A stretch of 55,857 nucleotides of DNA from positions 1 through 55,857 of the forward strand of contig NZ_JAETWA010000018.1 of assembly GCF_016774335.1 (NCBI RefSeq), given 5' to 3'. The notes below the pieces were generated by a model that had not been told where the DNA came from, made no database searches, and was given only the letters and a program-made list of their open reading frames with translations. Origin of the DNA: Luteimonas saliphila (GTDB lineage: Bacteria; Pseudomonadota; Gammaproteobacteria; Xanthomonadales; Xanthomonadaceae). The position numbers and the translations under genes were made by a program. Positions 6,392-15,083 of this stretch are shown here, one piece after another; position 1 is the first letter of the stretch, and each line of letters opens with the position of its first letter.

Positions 6392-8400
6392 CAGCCTGCG
6401 CCTCGCGGGGTCGTGTCACCGTCGTCATCGCCCGGCAGCGGTTCTGCCGGCTCGTCGCGCGCTCCGTGGCGGGCACTGTCGCGGCCCTTGCCCGACACGC
6501 GCCGGAAACGCCGGTCGGCGGCCGTGACGAATCCGCCCAGCGCCATCAGGAACGCGCCGGCCCAGACCCAACGCACGAACGGCTTGACCTGCATGCGCAC
6601 CGCCCAGGCGCCGTCGCCGAGCGGCTCGCCGAGCGCGACGAACACGTCGGCGAACAGGCCGGCGTGGATGCCGGCATCGGTCATCACCTGGCCGCCGCTG
6701 GCGTAGGCGCGCTTTTCCGGATGCAGCAGCACCAGCGGCGCATCGTTGCGGAAGGCCTGCACCAGGCCGCGGTCGGCCACGTAGTTCGGGCCCTGCACGC
6801 GCTCGACGCCGTCGAACCGGAATGCGTAGCGGCCGATCGCGGCGGTCTGTCCCGGCTTCATCGCGATCTCCCGCTGCATGCCCTGCGCTTCCACCAGCAG
6901 CGCGCCGATCAGGAACACGGCGATGCCGCCGTGGGCCAGGGTCATGCCCAGCATCTCGGGGGTGAACGCGCGGCCGCTGGCGCGCAGGCGGCTCCAGACG
7001 AAGCGCAATGTGCCCAGCGCGATCCACGCCGCGGCGAACACGCCGGCCGCCGTCTTGAGAGCACCCTGCGGCGCCAGGAACCAGGCCACGCCGCCCAGCA
7101 CCACTGCCAGCGCCAGCCACGGCAACAGCATCGCGACCGGTCTCGACGCCTGCTCCTGCTGCCAGCGCGTCAGCGGCCCGAACGGCACCAGCAGCACCAG
7201 CGGCGCCATCAGCAGCACGAACAGGGTGCCGAAGTAGGGCGGCCCGACCGAGACCTTGCCCAGGTCCAGCGCATCGGCCAGCAGCGGGTACAGCGTGCCC
7301 AGCAGCACCATCGCGCAGGCCGCGGCCAGCAGCAGGTTGTTGAGCAGCAGCAGGGTCTCGCGCGAGGCCGGCGCGAACGGGCGTCCTTCCGGCAGCCGCG
7401 GCGCGCGCAGCACGTACAGGGTCAGCGCGCCGCCGATCACCGCGGCGAGGAAGGCGAGGATGAACAGGCCGCGCGAAGGATCGGCGGCGAACGAATGCAC
7501 GCTGGTCAACACGCCCGAGCGCACCAGGAACGCGCCGAGCAGCGACAGCGAGAACGTCGCGATCGCCAGCAACAGGGTCCAGCCGGCGAAGCTGCCGCGC
7601 TTCTCGGTCACCGCCTGCGAATGGATCAGCGCGGCGCCCGCCAGCCATGGCATGAAGCTGGCGTTCTCCACCGGATCCCAGAACCACCAGCCGCCCCAGC
7701 CCAGTTCGTAATACGCCCACCACGAACCCAGCGCGATGCCGATGGTCAGGAAGCCCCAGGCGACGTTGGTCCACGGCCGCGTCCAGCGCAGCCAGCGCGC
7801 GTCGACGTTGCCGTCGAGCAGGGCCGCGATCGCGAACGCGAACGGCACCACGAAGCCGATGTAGCCCACGTACAGCATCGGCGGGTGGATGATCATCCCC
7901 GGGTCCTGCAGCAGGGGATTGAGGTCGTGCCCTTCCGGCGCTGCCGGCAGCAGCCGTTCGAACGGATTGGAGGTGAAGATCATGAACGACAGGAAGCCGA
8001 TGGCCACCAGCCCGATCACCCCGAGCACGCGCGCGACCACCACCTCCGGCAACTGCCGCGACCACAGCGCCACCGCCGCGTTCCACACGCCAAGCATCAG
8101 CACCCAAAGCAGCAGCGAGCCCTCGTGCGACCCCCACACCGCGGTGTAGCGGTACACCATCGGTAGCAGCGAGTTGGAGTTGTCGGCGACGTACTTCACC
8201 GAGAAGTCCTGCTGCACGAACGCGGCGGTCAGCGCGACGTAGGCGAACAGCAGCAGCGCCAGTTGCGCGTAGGCGGACGGACGCGCCACCGCCATCCACG
8301 CCGGGCGGCCACCGGCGGCGCCGGCCAGCGGCAGCACCGACTGCAGCAGCGCCGCGAGCAGCGCCAGCAGCAGCGCGACCTGGCCGAGCTCGGGCAGCAC
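6391..8400 (-). CDS. ccmF: cytochrome c haem lyase subunit CcmF
   Basis: A 669-residue polytopic protein with about 15 hydrophobic segments and the tryptophan-rich haem-handling motif GGWWFWDPVENASFMPW (WWD domain). Conserved histidines flank it (GSHEGSLLLW, PPMLYVGYIG). It ligates haem from CcmE to apocytochrome with CcmH and CcmI. The start is GTG at 8400, overlapping by one base the TAG stop of the unusual repeat ORF upstream (TAGTG), so its translation probably depends on ribosomes arriving from that ORF. Confidence 0.95.
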   Translation of the reverse strand: MLPELGQVALLLALLAALLQSVLPLAGAAGGRPAWMAVARPSAYAQLALLLFAYVALTAAFVQQDFSVKYVADNSNSLLPMVYRYTAVWGSHEGSLLLWVLMLGVWNAAVALWSRQLPEVVVARVLGVIGLVAIGFLSFMIFTSNPFERLLPAAPEGHDLNPLLQDPGMIIHPPMLYVGYIGFVVPFAFAIAALLDGNVDARWLRWTRPWTNVAWGFLTIGIALGSWWAYYELGWGGWWFWDPVENASFMPWLAGAALIHSQAVTEKRGSFAGWTLLLAIATFSLSLLGAFLVRSGVLTSVHSFAADPSRGLFILAFLAAVIGGALTLYVLRAPRLPEGRPFAPASRETLLLLNNLLLAAACAMVLLGTLYPLLADALDLGKVSVGPPYFGTLFVLLMAPLVLLVPFGPLTRWQQEQASRPVAMLLPWLALAVVLGGVAWFLAPQGALKTAAGVFAAAWIALGTLRFVWSRLRASGRAFTPEMLGMTLAHGGIAVFLIGALLVEAQGMQREIAMKPGQTAAIGRYAFRFDGVERVQGPNYVADRGLVQAFRNDAPLVLLHPEKRAYASGGQVMTDAGIHAGLFADVFVALGEPLGDGAWAVRMQVKPFVRWVWAGAFLMALGGFVTAADRRFRRVSGKGRDSARHGARDEPAEPLPGDDDGDTTPRGAG

Positions 8401-8807
8401 TAGCGCTGCGCCCCGGCGGTCGTCCTGAACGCCCCGGCTGTCGGTTCGAACGCCCAGCCTGTCGTTTCGAACGCGACGTCTACCCTTTCCAATGCGACGT
8501 CTGCCATTTCGAACGCAACGTCTGACATTTGGAACGCGGCGTCTGACATTTGGAAAGTGGCGTCTGACATCTCGAATGCGACGTCTGTCATTTCGAACGC
8601 AGTGAGAAATCCTGCCCCGGAAGTAGCAGATCTCTCACTGCGTTCGAGATGACAGGCGCTACCGGGATGACGGGCGCTATGCATCGGTACCGGGAACAGC
8701 GCCCGCGAAGACGTAGGGGAAGAAGTTCGGAGCGACGTCCGGAGCGAGGTCCGGAACGACGTCCGGGACAGCGCCGGTGACGACGGGTCGACTTCGCAGC
8801 GCGCCAT
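8400..8807 (-). CDS. repeat-built ORF coupled between ccmE and ccmF
   Basis: A 135-residue frame starts with an ATG overlapping the ccmE stop (ATGA) and ends with a TAG overlapping the ccmF GTG (TAGTG), so it fills the ccmE-ccmF junction exactly. The first third is Arg-Thr-Ser repeats from a 12-base array, the middle crosses a palindromic repeat, and the last half is nine 7-residue repeats of the type AFEMSDV. No known domain is present. It may be a real low-complexity peptide, or simply repeat DNA kept open so ribosomes reach ccmF. I favour the second, without proof. Confidence 0.4.
   Translation of the reverse strand: MARCEVDPSSPALSRTSFRTSLRTSLRTSSPTSSRALFPVPMHSARHPGSACHLERSERSATSGAGFLTAFEMTDVAFEMSDATFQMSDAAFQMSDVAFEMADVALERVDVAFETTGWAFEPTAGAFRTTAGAQR
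8412..8600. repeat. nine 21-base tandem repeats
   Basis: Nine consecutive 21-base units. On the minus strand each begins GCGTTCGAAATGACAG or a variant and encodes seven residues (consensus A-F-E-M-S-D-V). The units nearest ccmF are the most degenerate. The first unit (8580-8600) is also part of the adjacent palindrome's arm, which suggests the array grew by slippage from the palindrome's end. Confidence 0.85.
8586..8654. repeat. imperfect inverted repeat (REP-like)
   Basis: Arms of about 25 bases at 8586-8610 and 8630-8654 (GAACGCAGTGAGA against TCTCACTGCGTTC) around a 19-base loop, with a few mismatches. Same general type as the palindrome at 4056-4117 but a different sequence family. It lies inside the ORF between ccmE and ccmF without breaking the frame. 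Confidence 0.75.
8718..8765. repeat. 12-base tandem repeats
   Basis: Three clear 12-base units, GAACGACGTCCG (8754-8765), GAGCGAGGTCCG (8742-8753) and GAGCGACGTCCG (8730-8741), with a decayed fourth at 8718-8729. In the minus-strand frame they encode R-T-S-F/L. They are separate from the 21-base array. Confidence 0.7.
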
Positions 8808-9289
8808 CAGTTTCCCGCCTCGACCTTCGGCCCGGTCTCGACGTCGTGCTTGCTGTGGGCCAGGCCCATCTTGTCGGCGACTTCCTTCGGCACGTAGGTT
8901 TCGTCGTGCTTGGCCAGCACGTCCTCGGCGACGAAGCGGCCGTCACGCATGCGTCCGGTGGCGACCACCGCCTGGCCCTCGCGGAACAGGTCGGGAAGGA
9001 TCTTGTCGTATTCCACCTCGAGCTGCGCATCGCCATCGGTGACGCGGAAGTGCGAGACCAGCGAGCCCTGCTCGCGGCGGAACGAATCCTTCTCGACCAT
9101 GCCGCCGAGCCGGAAGCGCGCCTCGCCCGAACTCACCGCCGCGCCCGCGGCGCCGGACAGGATCTCGTTCGGGGTATAGAGGTAGGCGATGTTGCGCTGG
9201 AGCGCGAACGCGACCAGAGTCGCGGCCAGGCCGGCGGCGGCCAGCAGGGCGAGCACGAACCACAGGCGGCGACGTCGGGTGGGGTTCAT
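8807..9289 (-). CDS. ccmE: haem chaperone CcmE
   Basis: A 160-residue membrane-anchored periplasmic protein: one N-terminal helix ([22 protein letters not shown]), an OB-fold beta barrel, and the haem-binding motif [10 protein letters not shown] in which the histidine binds haem covalently and the tyrosine is the axial ligand. It carries haem from CcmC to CcmF. The ATG at 9289 overlaps the ccmD stop (ATGA); the much longer upstream frame is ccmD/ccmC shadow. Confidence 0.95.
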   Translation of the reverse strand: MNPTRRRRLWFVLALLAAAGLAATLVAFALQRNIAYLYTPNEILSGAAGAAVSSGEARFRLGGMVEKDSFRREQGSLVSHFRVTDGDAQLEVEYDKILPDLFREGQAVVATGRMRDGRFVAEDVLAKHDETYVPKEVADKMGLAHSKHDVETGPKVEAGN

Positions 9290-9459
9290 CGCTTCAACTC
9301 CGGGGTGGCTGTGGCGTCGGCGCGAGCGGCGCCACGGCGCGCCAGCAGCCGCACGCTCCGCAGCACCTGCGCGATGCGGATGCGTGGCGCCACGAAGTCC
9401 CACAGCAGCACCACCGCGAACACCGCGTAGGCGGCGATGACGTAACTGGCGTAGCTCAT
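9286..9459 (-). CDS. ccmD: haem exporter/release subunit CcmD
   Basis: A 57-residue protein with one membrane helix ([20 protein letters not shown]) followed by a basic cytoplasmic tail, the standard CcmD plan. It helps release holo-CcmE from the CcmABC complex. It overlaps both neighbours by four bases. CcmD varies so much in sequence that position and topology carry the call. Confidence 0.85.
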   Translation of the reverse strand: MSYASYVIAAYAVFAVVLLWDFVAPRIRIAQVLRSVRLLARRGAARADATATPELKR

Positions 9460-10214
9460 GGCATGGCCCCGGCGAGCCTGCGCACCCAATCCTTGCCGGC
9501 TTCGCGCTGCAGGTTGTCGGCACGCGCCCGTGCCAGCAGCGAGCCGATCGCCCAGAACTTGGTGCCTACCACCATCCACAGCAGCGGCGGCAGCATGCTG
9601 GCATCCATCGACGATTCGCCGAAGACGCGGATCGTCTGGCCCTGGTGCAGCGAGTTCCACCACACCACCGAGTAGCGGATCACCGGCAGCATCACCACGC
9701 CCACGATCGCCAGCAGCGAGGCGGCGCGCGCCGCGGCGCGGCGGTCCTCGATCGCCGCGTACAGGCCGATCACGCCGAAGTACAGGAACAGCAGCACCAG
9801 TTGCGAGGTCAGGCGCGGATCCCAGTCCCACCAGGTGCCCCACATCGGCTTGCCCCAGATGCTGCCGGTGGCCAGGGTGACGACGGTGAAGGCGGCGCCG
9901 ATCGGCGCGCAGGCCATCGCCAGGATCTCGCACAGCTTGATCCGCCACACCAGCGCGATCGCGCCGTAGAACGCCATCAGCGCGAACATCGCCATGCTCA
10001 TCCAGGCGCTGGGCACGTGGATGTAGAGGATCCGGAAGCTGTCGCCCTGCTGGTAGTCGGCCGGGACCACGAACAGCGCGCCGTACAGCCCCACGCCCAT
10101 CGCCAGCAGCCCGGCCGCGAACGCCCACGGCGCCCAGCGCGCGGCGAAGCGGTCGAAATACGGCGGAGACCCGAGCTGGTGGAACCAGCGCGCCACCGGG
10201 TTCATGTTGGACAT
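9456..10214 (-). CDS. ccmC: haem export protein CcmC
   Basis: A 252-residue membrane protein with six helices and the WWD haem-binding motif [20 protein letters not shown], flanked by conserved histidines (YIHVPSAW before it, WWNSLHQG after). CcmC loads haem onto CcmE. I start at ATG 10214 ([10 protein letters not shown]); ATG 10205 is equally possible, and the frame upstream to 10283 is proline/arginine-rich and unlikely. The usual tight spacing to ccmB is lost here: 622 bases of repeat-containing DNA intervene. Confidence 0.93.
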   Translation of the reverse strand: MSNMNPVARWFHQLGSPPYFDRFAARWAPWAFAAGLLAMGVGLYGALFVVPADYQQGDSFRILYIHVPSAWMSMAMFALMAFYGAIALVWRIKLCEILAMACAPIGAAFTVVTLATGSIWGKPMWGTWWDWDPRLTSQLVLLFLYFGVIGLYAAIEDRRAAARAASLLAIVGVVMLPVIRYSVVWWNSLHQGQTIRVFGESSMDASMLPPLLWMVVGTKFWAIGSLLARARADNLQREAGKDWVRRLAGAMP

Positions 10215-10836
10215 CGGGCTGTCTGCTCGCTGGGAGGGGCCGCGGGAGCGGCTGGAGACCGGGGGCTGGCCGCCGGCCTCCATGGCTAAGTGTCTATTTT
10301 TTCAGACTCGACCGGTGCGGCCAAGCCTTGCGGGTGGACAGGATGCCCCAGGGAGCGCCTCAGGGTACGGAAAGGCGTGATTTGCAGCGCGGCTGGACCG
10401 CTGGCGGCGGGTCCCGGTCCCGACACTCGCCTCCAGGTGATGACGGGGCTGAACGGACGGGCGGATCGCGATGAGCGCCGAGCGGCGTGGCAGGCGGATC
10501 TTGCTGTGTCACCAGGCAGCCCGGTGGCTGGCGGATCGCGGCGACTCCCCGGCAACACGTGTGCAGGCGGTTGGCGGTGAAGCCCAGCCCAAGGTGTGGG
10601 CAGCGGATCGCTGCGAATCGCCAGCCGGGCGTGTGGGAGGTGGTCGTTTCGATGACCGGGACCCGGGGGACGTGGCCTGTCGTCGTGGCGCGCGACGACC
10701 GTGGTGATCGCAGCACGGGGAACTTCGCGGGGTCCCGGATGCGCTTCGCTTATCCGGGCTACACCTCGCGTCGCGCCCGTGCCGGTCCGTAGCCCGGATA
10801 AGCGCAGCACATCCGGGTTCGTCCTTGCCACGCGTC
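10215..10836. other. 622-base insertion-like spacer inside the ccm operon
   Basis: A gap between ccmB and ccmC where xanthomonad operons are normally near-continuous. I see no convincing gene on either strand. It contains a palindromic REP at 10734-10817 and, near ccmC, the sequence TGTCTATTTTTTCAGACTCG. The rest resembles a dispersed low-coding repeat, though that is only an impression. It must either be transcribed through or carry an internal promoter for ccmCDEFGHI. Confidence 0.5.
10734..10817. repeat. REP-type palindromic element
   Basis: Arms CCCGGATGCGCTTCGCTTAT...GGGCTAC (10734-10762) and GTAGCCCGGATAAGCGCAGC...CCGGG (10789-10817) are imperfect reverse complements around a 26-base spacer. 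The shared GTAGCCCGGATAAGCG block is the form of a common REP sequence. It lies 20 bases past the ccmB stop. Confidence 0.8.
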
Positions 10837-11532
10837 CTACTGCGACGCGATCCGGATCGCCGCGGCCGCCGCCACCGGCGCCAGCACCAGCGCCAGCAGC
10901 AGGCCCGCACCGAGCAGCAGCAGGCCGCCGGAAGGATCGTGCCCCTGCGCCGCGGCGGCGACGCTGCCGGCGCCGAACACCAGCACAGGCACGTACAGCG
11001 GCAAGGCCAGCAGCGCCAGTAGCACGCCGGCGCGGCGCATGCCCACGGTGAGTGCGGAAACCACCGCGCCGATCAGGCTCAGCAACGGCGTGCCCAGCGC
11101 CAGCGCCGCCAGCAGCACCGGCCACAGCGACCGCGGCAGGTACAGCAGCTCGGCCAGCAGCGGCACCGCCAGCAACAGCGGCACCGCGGTGGTCAGCCAG
11201 TGCATCAGCGTACGCACCAGCACCAACCAGGCCAGCGGCACCGGCGCCAGCCGCCACTGTTCCAGCGAACCGTCCTCGGCGTCGCCGCGGAACAGCGTGT
11301 CCAGCGCCAGCAGCCCGGACAGCAGCACCGCCACCCACAGCACGCCCGGCGCCGCACGCGACAGCAGCTCGCGTTCGCTGCCCATCGCCAGCGCGAACAG
11401 CACCACCACCAGCATCGCGAACAGCGCCGGCTGGAACGCATCGCCGCGGCGACGCCAGAGCAGACGCAGGTCGCGCGCCACCAGGGCGCGCGCGGAGGAC
11501 CACAGGGTCGGAGTGGCGACCGACCGCGTCAT
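10837..11532 (-). CDS. ccmB: haem exporter permease CcmB
   Basis: A 231-residue protein with six hydrophobic helices and the family segment [18 protein letters not shown] near residue 75, matching the CcmB permease. With CcmA it forms the ABC part of the complex that drives release of holo-CcmE. The ATG overlaps the ccmA stop by four bases. The much longer frame upstream of this ATG is ccmA shadow. Confidence 0.93.
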   Translation of the reverse strand: MTRSVATPTLWSSARALVARDLRLLWRRRGDAFQPALFAMLVVVLFALAMGSERELLSRAAPGVLWVAVLLSGLLALDTLFRGDAEDGSLEQWRLAPVPLAWLVLVRTLMHWLTTAVPLLLAVPLLAELLYLPRSLWPVLLAALALGTPLLSLIGAVVSALTVGMRRAGVLLALLALPLYVPVLVFGAGSVAAAAQGHDPSGGLLLLGAGLLLALVLAPVAAAAAIRIASQ

Positions 11533-12194
11533 GCGCCGGGCGCCTCGTGTCCGGCCGGCCCGAGATGCAGCAGCCGCGTGCGCACCGGCGGCGCGGCATA
11601 GGCGCCGTGGGTGGTGACCAGCGCGCCGCCGCCGTCGTCCAGGTGCGCGCGGACCATGCGATTGACCAGTTCGATCCCGGGCAGGTCGAGGTTGGCATAG
11701 GGCTCGTCGAGCAGCCACAGCGGCGCCGGCGACAGCCACAGCCGCGCCAGCGAGAGCCGCTTGCGCTGCCCGGCCGAGAGGCTGCGCGCCGGCGCATCCT
11801 CGAACCCGGCCAGGCCGACGATGGCCAGCGCCTGCTCGATCCCGATCGACGCGCGCCGGCCCAGCAGCCCGCACAGCCAGTCGAGGTTCTCGATCGCGCT
11901 GAGGTCGGCCTTCAGGCCCGGGAGGTGGCCGAGGTAGCCGATGTGGCCGGCGCGCGCGGCAGGGCCCGCCGCCACGCCGGACAGCAGCACCTGCCCGCGC
12001 TCGCCATCGAGCAGACCGGCCAGCACCCGCAGCAGGGTGGTCTTGCCGGCACCGTTGTCGCCCTGGATCAGCAGGGCTTCGCCCGCCTCGACGCTGAAAT
12101 CGAGAGGGCCGAACACCGGCAGGTCGTTGCGGGCGAAGCCAAGGCCGCGCACGGCGATCAGCGGCGCGGTGGCAGGGAGGATGTCGGGCATCAC
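11529..12194 (-). CDS. ccmA: haem exporter ATP-binding protein CcmA
   Basis: A 221-residue ABC ATPase: Walker [12 protein letters not shown], signature [15 protein letters not shown], Walker [15 protein letters not shown] and switch His in LVTTHG. The tyrosine-containing DEPYANLD is characteristic of CcmA. First gene of the ccm operon; the upstream 30 bases separate it from the DUF3293 gene, which may share its promoter. Confidence 0.95.
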   Translation of the reverse strand: MMPDILPATAPLIAVRGLGFARNDLPVFGPLDFSVEAGEALLIQGDNGAGKTTLLRVLAGLLDGERGQVLLSGVAAGPAARAGHIGYLGHLPGLKADLSAIENLDWLCGLLGRRASIGIEQALAIVGLAGFEDAPARSLSAGQRKRLSLARLWLSPAPLWLLDEPYANLDLPGIELVNRMVRAHLDDGGGALVTTHGAYAAPPVRTRLLHLGPAGHEAPGA

Positions 12195-12225
12195 GGGCGC
12201 TTCGGCCGGAAGTCGGCCATCGCCG

Positions 12226-12711
12226 TCATTCTAGCCAGTCGACGTCGGTGTCGCCGGCCTCGTCCGTGGGGCGGGGGGCATCCATGCGCAGCCTCACCGC
12301 ATCGCCCGGCCGCCACCACAGCGTGCCGAGCTGCCCGAACCGGCGCGAGAGCGCATCGAACGCCTCGGGCTCCATGCCCATCACCAGCCAACTGGGCTCG
12401 CGCCAGGTGCGGTTGCGCGCGGAGGCGAACGCCGGGCGAAACGGATGACCACCGGCGAGCAGGGCCTCGTGCAGGGCGTCGTCGGCGCGCCGGTTCTCCT
12501 GGCTGCTGCGCTCGACCGAGAGCGGGTTCCAGGCCGAGAGCAGGCCGAACGAGGTCGCCTCCGGATACGCCAGCTCCAGCCCGGGCGTGGGCAGGCCGAT
12601 GATGATGTCGTGCCAGCCGCCCTCGTGCTGCCAGCGGTACTCGGCGGCGAGGAAGGCGTGGAGCAGTTCCGAGACGCGCGCCTCGCCGAGCGGGGGAAGG
12701 GGGGTCGCCAT
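12226..12711 (-). CDS. DUF3293 domain protein
   Basis: A 161-residue soluble protein matching the DUF3293 pattern: [11 protein letters not shown] near residue 55, then [21 protein letters not shown] and FGQLGTLWW. The function of this family is not established. It lies 31 bases upstream of ccmA on the same strand and could be the first gene of that transcript. An earlier bulk frame through it (12191-14041) is a shadow of the aminotransferase. Confidence 0.75.
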   Translation of the reverse strand: MATPLPPLGEARVSELLHAFLAAEYRWQHEGGWHDIIIGLPTPGLELAYPEATSFGLLSAWNPLSVERSSQENRRADDALHEALLAGGHPFRPAFASARNRTWREPSWLVMGMEPEAFDALSRRFGQLGTLWWRPGDAVRLRMDAPRPTDEAGDTDVDWLE

Positions 12712-12862
12712 CGGGCCCGGTCAGTAGGGAGCGGGCCGGGCGTCTGCCGGAGGGCAGGGGAAAGCCATGCGTATCCCCTCGTGCGTGAACAGCCGATAGG
12801 TTTAACCGATCCGGCCCGGATCGTAAACTGCGCGGTTCCGCCAGCGCAGTGCCGAGCCGACG

Positions 12863-14008
12863 ATGATCCAGACCAAGCTGCCGAAGGTCGGCACCACCAT
12901 CTTCACCGTGATGTCGCAGCTGGCGCAGGAGCACGGCGCGGTCAACCTCGGGCAGGGCTTCCCGGACTTCCCGGTGCCGCAACGACTGGTCGAGGAACTG
13001 GACGCGGCGATGCGCGCCGGCCACAACCAGTACGCACCGATGACCGGCGTGCCGGCGCTGCGGCAGGCGATCGCCGCCAAGACCGCACGCGTCTACGGCC
13101 ATCGGCCCGATGCCGACACCGAGGTCACCGTCACCAGCGGCGCCACCGAGGCGATCTTCAACGCGATCCACGCCCTGGTGCGCGCGGGCGACGAAGTGAT
13201 CGTGCTCGACCCCTGCTACGACTGCTACGAACCGGCGATCGAGCTGGCCGGCGCGCGCGCGGTGCACGTGCCGCTCGATCCCGCCAGCTTCGCCCCCGAC
13301 TGGCAGCGCGTGCGCGAGGCGATCACGCCGCGCACGCGCCTGCTGATGGTCAACAGCCCGCACAACCCGTCGGGGGCCATGCTTTCGGCTGCGGACATGG
13401 GCGAGATCGCCTCGATCGTCGAGCAGACCGGGATCTTCCTGCTGTCGGACGAGGTCTACGAGCACATCGTGTTCGATGGCGTGCGGCACGAATCCGTGCT
13501 GCGCTATCCGGAACTGCGCGAGCGCGCGTTCGTGGTGTCGAGCTTCGGCAAGACCTACCACTGCACCGGCTGGAAGATCGGCTACTGCATCGCGCCGCCG
13601 GCGTTGAGCGCCGAGTTCCGCAAGGTGCACCAGTACAACGTGTTCTCGACGTTCACCCCGGGGCAGCATGCCTTCGCCGCCATGCTCGAGGCCGAGCCGG
13701 CGCACTACGAGCAACTCGGCGCGTTCTACCAGGCCAAGCGCGACCGCTTCCGCGACCAGTTGTCGGGTACGCGGCTGCGTCCGCTGCCTGTCCCCGGCGG
13801 CTATTTCCAACTGGTCGACTACTCGGCGGTGAGCGACCTCGACGACGCCGCGTTCTGCCGCTGGCTCACCGTCGAAAAGGGCGTCGCGGCGATCCCGCTG
13901 TCGCCGTTCTACGAGAGCCCGCCGCAAGGCCAGCGGCTGGCGCGGCTGTGCTTCGCCAAGCACGAAAGCACGCTGGACGCAGCGATCGAACGCCTGCGCC
14001 ACCTGTAG
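12863..14008 (+). CDS. methionine/glutamine-type PLP aminotransferase
   Basis: A 381-residue fold-type I aminotransferase. NLGQGFPDFPVP near the N-terminus, VTSGATEAIF for PLP phosphate, NSPHNPSG, LSDEVYEHIVFDG, and the PLP lysine in SSFGKTYHCTGWKIGY. The FPDF and HCTGWKIGY features match the YbdL/MtnE methionine aminotransferase group, which uses 2-oxo-4-methylthiobutyrate and glutamine or methionine. The next gene is an omega-amidase, which hydrolyses the 2-oxoglutaramate made by glutamine transamination and makes the reaction irreversible. The stop TAG is supplied by the repeat at 14005-14093. Confidence 0.88.
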   Translation: MIQTKLPKVGTTIFTVMSQLAQEHGAVNLGQGFPDFPVPQRLVEELDAAMRAGHNQYAPMTGVPALRQAIAAKTARVYGHRPDADTEVTVTSGATEAIFNAIHALVRAGDEVIVLDPCYDCYEPAIELAGARAVHVPLDPASFAPDWQRVREAITPRTRLLMVNSPHNPSGAMLSAADMGEIASIVEQTGIFLLSDEVYEHIVFDGVRHESVLRYPELRERAFVVSSFGKTYHCTGWKIGYCIAPPALSAEFRKVHQYNVFSTFTPGQHAFAAMLEAEPAHYEQLGAFYQAKRDRFRDQLSGTRLRPLPVPGGYFQLVDYSAVSDLDDAAFCRWLTVEKGVAAIPLSPFYESPPQGQRLARLCFAKHESTLDAAIERLRHL

Positions 14009-14093
14009 GAGCGCCTTCAGGCGCGACCGCGGGCCCGGCACCAGCCGCCTCGCAAGCAGGCGTGGCGCCGGTCGCGCCTGAAGGCGCTCCTAC
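14005..14093. repeat. REP-type palindrome with perfect 24-base arms
   Basis: Arms at 14005-14028 and 14070-14093 (GTAGGAGCGCCTTCAGGCGC and its complement) are exact inverted repeats around a 41-base loop. This GTAGGAGCG family is a well-known dispersed repeat in pseudomonads and xanthomonads. It overlaps the last four bases of the aminotransferase gene and lies 35 bases upstream of the amidase. Confidence 0.88.
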
Positions 14094-14127
14094 CCACGGC
14101 TGCGGGCATGGTCTAGGCTTCCTTGCC

Positions 14128-14925
14128 ATGGACAACCTCCGCATCTCCCTGGTCCAGGGCGCCACGCGCTGGCACGACCCTGCCGGCAACCGCGACTACT
14201 ACGGCGACCTGATCGCCCCGCTGCGCGGCATCACCGACGTGGTGCTGCTGCCGGAAACCTTCACCAGCGGCTTCTCCAACGATGCGATCGGCGAGGCCGA
14301 GACCATGGATGGGCCCAGCGTCGCATGGATGCGGGAACAGGCCGCGCGTCTCGGGGCGGCGTTGTGCGGCAGCGTCCAGCTGCGCGTCGACGGTTCGGTG
14401 TTCAACCGCCTGCTGTGGATCACGCCCGACGGCGACCTGCGGCACTACGACAAGCGCCATCTGTTCCGCTACGCGCGCGAGCACGAGCGCTACACCGCCG
14501 GCCGCGAGCGCCTGACGGTGGAATGGAAGGGTTGGCGCATCTGCCCCCTGGTCTGCTACGACCTGCGCTTCCCGGTGTACTCGCGCAACCGTTACGACGT
14601 CGAGCGTCCGCGGGCGCTCGACTACGACCTGCTGCTCTACATCGCCAACTGGCCGGCCGCGCGCGCCCACGCCTGGAAGACCCTGCTGCGCGCGCGCGCG
14701 ATCGAGAACCTGTGCTATGTCGCCGGGCTCAACCGGGTCGGCAGCGACGGCAACGGCCTGCAGTACGACGGCGACAGCGCGGTGGTCGACTTCCTCGGCC
14801 ATGCCGCCAGCGAGTGCACCGACGAGGAAGTGGTGGTCACCACCACGCTGCTCGCCGACAAACTCGCCGCGCACCGCGAACGTTTTCCCGCGATGCTGGA
14901 CGCCGACGCCTTCGAACTGCGCTGA
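14128..14925 (+). CDS. omega-amidase (nitrilase superfamily, YafV type)
   Basis: A 265-residue carbon-nitrogen hydrolase. The catalytic triad is visible as Glu in LLPETFTSGF, Lys in HYDKRHLFRYA and Cys in CPLVCYDLRFPV. MDGPSVAWM and NRVGSDGNG are typical of the YafV/Nit2 group, which hydrolyses 2-oxoglutaramate and 2-oxosuccinamate to the 2-oxoacids. Pairing with the upstream methionine aminotransferase supports a role in methionine salvage and 2-oxoacid repair. A hairpin repeat separates the two genes, so co-transcription may be partial. Confidence 0.9.
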   Translation: MDNLRISLVQGATRWHDPAGNRDYYGDLIAPLRGITDVVLLPETFTSGFSNDAIGEAETMDGPSVAWMREQAARLGAALCGSVQLRVDGSVFNRLLWITPDGDLRHYDKRHLFRYAREHERYTAGRERLTVEWKGWRICPLVCYDLRFPVYSRNRYDVERPRALDYDLLLYIANWPAARAHAWKTLLRARAIENLCYVAGLNRVGSDGNGLQYDGDSAVVDFLGHAASECTDEEVVVTTTLLADKLAAHRERFPAMLDADAFELR

Positions 14926-15083
14926 GTGCCGCGGCGTCGGCCGTCGCAGGCGAAGGCACGCGTCGGGCTGCCGGCTCCATCGAGCGCTGCGCCATGTCCT
15001 GCGACGGTCCTTGTTCGAGGTCGAGGCGCGAACCGTAGGCGCACCGCGCAGCGCGACCGGCGCCGCAGGCCACAGCGACCACG

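Noticed and set aside
6385..8166. Plus-strand frame of about 590 codons opposite ccmF
   Set aside because: Gln/His/Arg-rich composition typical of the antisense of a membrane protein; ccmF is unmistakable.
8412..8600. CRISPR-like array
   Set aside because: Units are contiguous 21-base tandem repeats with no unique spacers, and no cas genes are present.
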